Both the position numbers and the translations under genes were made by a program. Shown here piece after piece: positions 61,801 to 64,000 of a stretch of DNA of 64,000 bases (position 1 is the stretch's first letter; every line of letters starts with the position of its first letter). This DNA comes from Corallincola holothuriorum (GTDB taxonomy: Bacteria > Pseudomonadota > Gammaproteobacteria > Enterobacterales > Neiellaceae): assembly GCF_003336225.1 (NCBI RefSeq), contig NZ_QPID01000003.1:62001-126000 (forward strand), written 5' to 3'. Below the pieces are notes generated by a model that saw only the letters and a program-made list of their open reading frames with translations, was not told where the DNA came from and made no database searches.

Positions 61801-64000
61801 ATGGTCCTTACTTCCAGTTCATTGAAGAACCCCGCCGGTGTTTTAATCATGGTTGCCATGGTGGCTTTGTTAGGGCTATACAGCCTGCATCAGCTGCCAG
61901 TACAACTCTTCCCCTCGATTGAGCGTCCGCAGATCTCGGTGATGACCAGTTGGCGCGCGGCCTCGCCGCGGGAGATTGAGTCGGAGATCCTTGAGCCACA
62001 AGAAGAGGTGTTGCAGGGGCTGCCGGGTGTTGAAGAGATGTCCGCCTGGGCGAATCGCGGTACCAGCTGGATCAATCTGACATTCGGTTTAGAAACCGAT
62101 ATGCAGAAGACCTTGATTGAGGTGATTGCGCGGATGAACCGCTTGCCATTGATGCCTCGCGACTCTGATCCACCCACCATCATGTTGGGCGGTTGGGGTG
62201 GAGACACTCCTGCGTTGACCTACTTCTTCATTCAGGCGTTGCCGGAGAATGAACACCCAGTTAGTGACTACCTGACTTTCTTTGAAGATGTGGTGCGCCC
62301 CCGTTTGGAGTCTGTGCCCGGTGTCAGTCGTGCGCGTTTAGAAAGTGGCGGCGGTTCGCCGGAAGAGCTACAGGTTCGTTTCGATCCGTTTCTTGCTGCT
62401 GATCTGGGAATCGATCTGAGTGCTATCGGTAGCTTGCTCGGCAGTGGCAATGACATATCCGGCGGTTTTGTCGATGTGGGGCGGCGTCAGTACACCTTGC
62501 GCTTTGCTGGGCGTTACCAGCCGGAGCAGTTGGGTGAGTTAATTCTTGAATGGCGTGATGGTCGGCCAGTGTATCTGCGGGACATCGCAGAGATCACGGT
62601 GAAACGTGGCGATCGCCAGGGGTTGGCGATCCAGAATGGCAATCCAGCGATATCGGTGCGTATCGATCGCCAAAGTGGCGCAAATGTTTTGGCAACCTTG
62701 TCGTTAGTGAAAGCGGAAGTAGAGAAGCTGCGGCAGACGGTATTGGCAGAAAAACAGCTCACCATGGAGCAGTCTTTTGATGCGTCGATTTTCATTCTGC
62801 GAGCGATCAACCTGCTCACAGGCAATTTGAGTATTGGCATCTTGCTCGCCATTGGCGTGTTGTGGTGGTTTATGCGCCAGACTCGCGCCACCTTGCTGGT
62901 GGCATTGGCGATCCCGATCTCGCTGTTGTCCACCTTTGTGGTACTTAAGCTCACTGGGCGTTCACTGAATGTGATCTCTCTGGCCGGTTTGGCCTTTGCG
63001 GTGGGTATGGTGTTGGATGCGGCCATTGTTGTGCTGGAAAATATCGTTCGTCATCGCCAACAAGGCGAGACCGGCTTGCGAGCTGCGGAAGTCGGTGCCA
63101 CTGAGGTATGGGGGGCGCTGTTGGCGTCCACAGCTACCACGGTGGCCATTTTCATCCCGGTGATTTTCCTTAAGGATGTCGAAGGTCAACTGTTTGCTGA
63201 TTTGGCGCTGACTATCGCCATCGCAGTGTCCATCTCTTTACTTGTTGCGGTCACTATTTTACCCGCTGCTGCCAGCCGCTGGTTGGTACGTGATGCGATC
63301 CCAGATCGGTTGGCAGGTTTATGGCTCCGCATCACCGAGAGAATTATGCGATTAACGGCATCCGCTAAGCGGCGCTGGCTTTTAATTGTCAGCATGATGA
63401 CAGTGCCGATTGCAGTGACTGTATTGATGTTGCCATCGATCGACTATCTGCCGCCAGTGAAACGGGATGCGGTTGATGCTTGGTTTAATTTCCCCCCAGG
63501 TGCATCTATCGATACGTTAGATAAAGAGATCGTGCAGACCATAGTTCAACGCTTAGATCCTTACATGAAGGGCGAGCAGCAACCCGCGTTGAAAAACTAC
63601 TACATCATCCTCTGGCCCAACGGTGGCACCATGGGCGTCAGGGTGAAAGAGCAAGAGCAAGTCGGAGAGATGGAAACCTTGATGCGGGAGCAGATCTTGG
63701 TAGGTCTGCCAGACACCATGGCTTTTGCCCGGCAAGGTAACCTGTTTGGTGGTTTTGGGGGTGGACGCCATATTGCTGTGCACCTGAAATCGCGAGACAC
63801 CGACGCTCTGCTGCAAGTGGCACGTTTTGGTGTCGAGCGGCTAAATGAAGTGATGCCGGAAGCGAATGTACGCCCAAATCCCGGCTTAGAGATGGCGGAA
63901 CCAGAACTCCGGGTGGTGCCAAATGACAGACGGATGTTGGAAGTGGGTTGGGATCGCAGCGATCTTGGCAGGCTGATACGGTCGTTTGGTGATGGCCTTT
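61801..64000 (+). CDS. RND family efflux permease, C-terminus cut by window edge
   Basis: A second RND permease, 733 codons visible with no stop before the end. Start ATG at 61801 with AAGG upstream. N-terminal helix LIMVAMVALLGLYSLHQLPV, porter region with ASPREIESEILEPQEEVLQG, and the transmembrane proton-relay segment AFAVGMVLDAAIVVLENIV. Here the second Asp of the usual Asp pair is Ala. It differs clearly from the permease at the left edge and belongs to another RND subgroup. No adaptor lies upstream; it may lie beyond the window. Confidence 0.93.
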   Translation, partial: MVLTSSSLKNPAGVLIMVAMVALLGLYSLHQLPVQLFPSIERPQISVMTSWRAASPREIESEILEPQEEVLQGLPGVEEMSAWANRGTSWINLTFGLETDMQKTLIEVIARMNRLPLMPRDSDPPTIMLGGWGGDTPALTYFFIQALPENEHPVSDYLTFFEDVVRPRLESVPGVSRARLESGGGSPEELQVRFDPFLAADLGIDLSAIGSLLGSGNDISGGFVDVGRRQYTLRFAGRYQPEQLGELILEWRDGRPVYLRDIAEITVKRGDRQGLAIQNGNPAISVRIDRQSGANVLATLSLVKAEVEKLRQTVLAEKQLTMEQSFDASIFILRAINLLTGNLSIGILLAIGVLWWFMRQTRATLLVALAIPISLLSTFVVLKLTGRSLNVISLAGLAFAVGMVLDAAIVVLENIVRHRQQGETGLRAAEVGATEVWGALLASTATTVAIFIPVIFLKDVEGQLFADLALTIAIAVSISLLVAVTILPAAASRWLVRDAIPDRLAGLWLRITERIMRLTASAKRRWLLIVSMMTVPIAVTVLMLPSIDYLPPVKRDAVDAWFNFPPGASIDTLDKEIVQTIVQRLDPYMKGEQQPALKNYYIILWPNGGTMGVRVKEQEQVGEMETLMREQILVGLPDTMAFARQGNLFGGFGGGRHIAVHLKSRDTDALLQVARFGVERLNEVMPEANVRPNPGLEMAEPELRVVPNDRRMLEVGWDRSDLGRLIRSFGDGL

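Noticed and set aside
1-64000. CRISPR arrays, tRNA/rRNA genes, insertion sequences, prophage genes
   Set aside because: I looked for regularly spaced repeats, cloverleaf-type sequences, transposase motifs and phage structural genes and found none.

Overview
The window looks like chromosomal DNA from a Gram-negative, facultatively anaerobic gammaproteobacterium, probably marine or aquatic and in the broad Alteromonadales/Aeromonadales/Vibrionales range. Signs for this are fermentative D-lactate dehydrogenase, assimilatory NirBD with NirC, RsmJ, NhaR, a DUF3192 lipoprotein, SelU, many outer-membrane and periplasmic proteins, and moderate GC. The genus is an inference. I see no rRNA, tRNA, CRISPR array, insertion sequence or prophage.

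Layout: 1-3562 holds an RND efflux permease (cut by the left edge) with its lipoprotein adaptor. 3870-10300 holds a small kinase-fold protein, a DUF3192 lipoprotein, a PfkB sugar kinase, an HdeD-like membrane protein, LdhA divergent from LrgA/LrgB, RsmJ, and a small Cys-rich protein. 10378-18666 holds a hybrid-histidine-kinase-like protein that has lost its catalytic residues, RNase HI with a hybrid-binding domain, a MATE exporter, a YebE/BI-1/HPF cluster, NhaR and a Mut7-C protein. 18939-19659 is an AT-rich islet with a Tse2-like toxin and its likely immunity gene. 19742-26991 holds an S4 protein, a ferric-reductase-like flavocytochrome, a four-gene MacAB-like ABC export operon, a GNAT and a two-TM protein. 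27128-30869 is nirB-nirD-nirC. 31114-35686 holds a 53-residue membrane peptide and a periplasmic redox set (thioredoxin-like protein, Tat-exported gluconate-dehydrogenase subunit-3-like protein, GMC oxidoreductase) followed by a membrane-anchored AraC regulator. 35796-39183 holds a serine beta-lactamase-like lipoprotein, a signal peptidase I homologue, a kinase-fold protein and a winged-helix protein. 39344-47986 holds a BvgS-type hybrid kinase divergent from a solute-binding protein and an outer-membrane porin, then a calcium-repeat lipoprotein.

48030-55597 is probably a selenium locus: SelU, a PhnD-like binding protein, an ATPase and a double permease. It is interrupted between the binding protein and the ATPase by about 3.3 kb carrying a lipase with two half-identical DUF6795-like partner genes and a truncated lipase remnant. 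55780-61685 holds a small 4-Cys exported protein, a RetSat/CrtI-like oxidoreductase, a GST, MetY, an OmpW/OmpA-like barrel, a TerC-family remnant and a GNAT. 61801-64000 is a second RND permease, cut by the right edge.

The most interesting parts are the lipase/immunity array inside the selenium operon, the Tse2/Tsi2-like pair (two type VI-style effector islets with no secretion genes nearby), the hybrid kinase without catalytic residues, a signal peptidase I homologue with Asp where the catalytic Lys is expected, and an inverted-repeat-bounded structured intergenic region near 15.0 kb.
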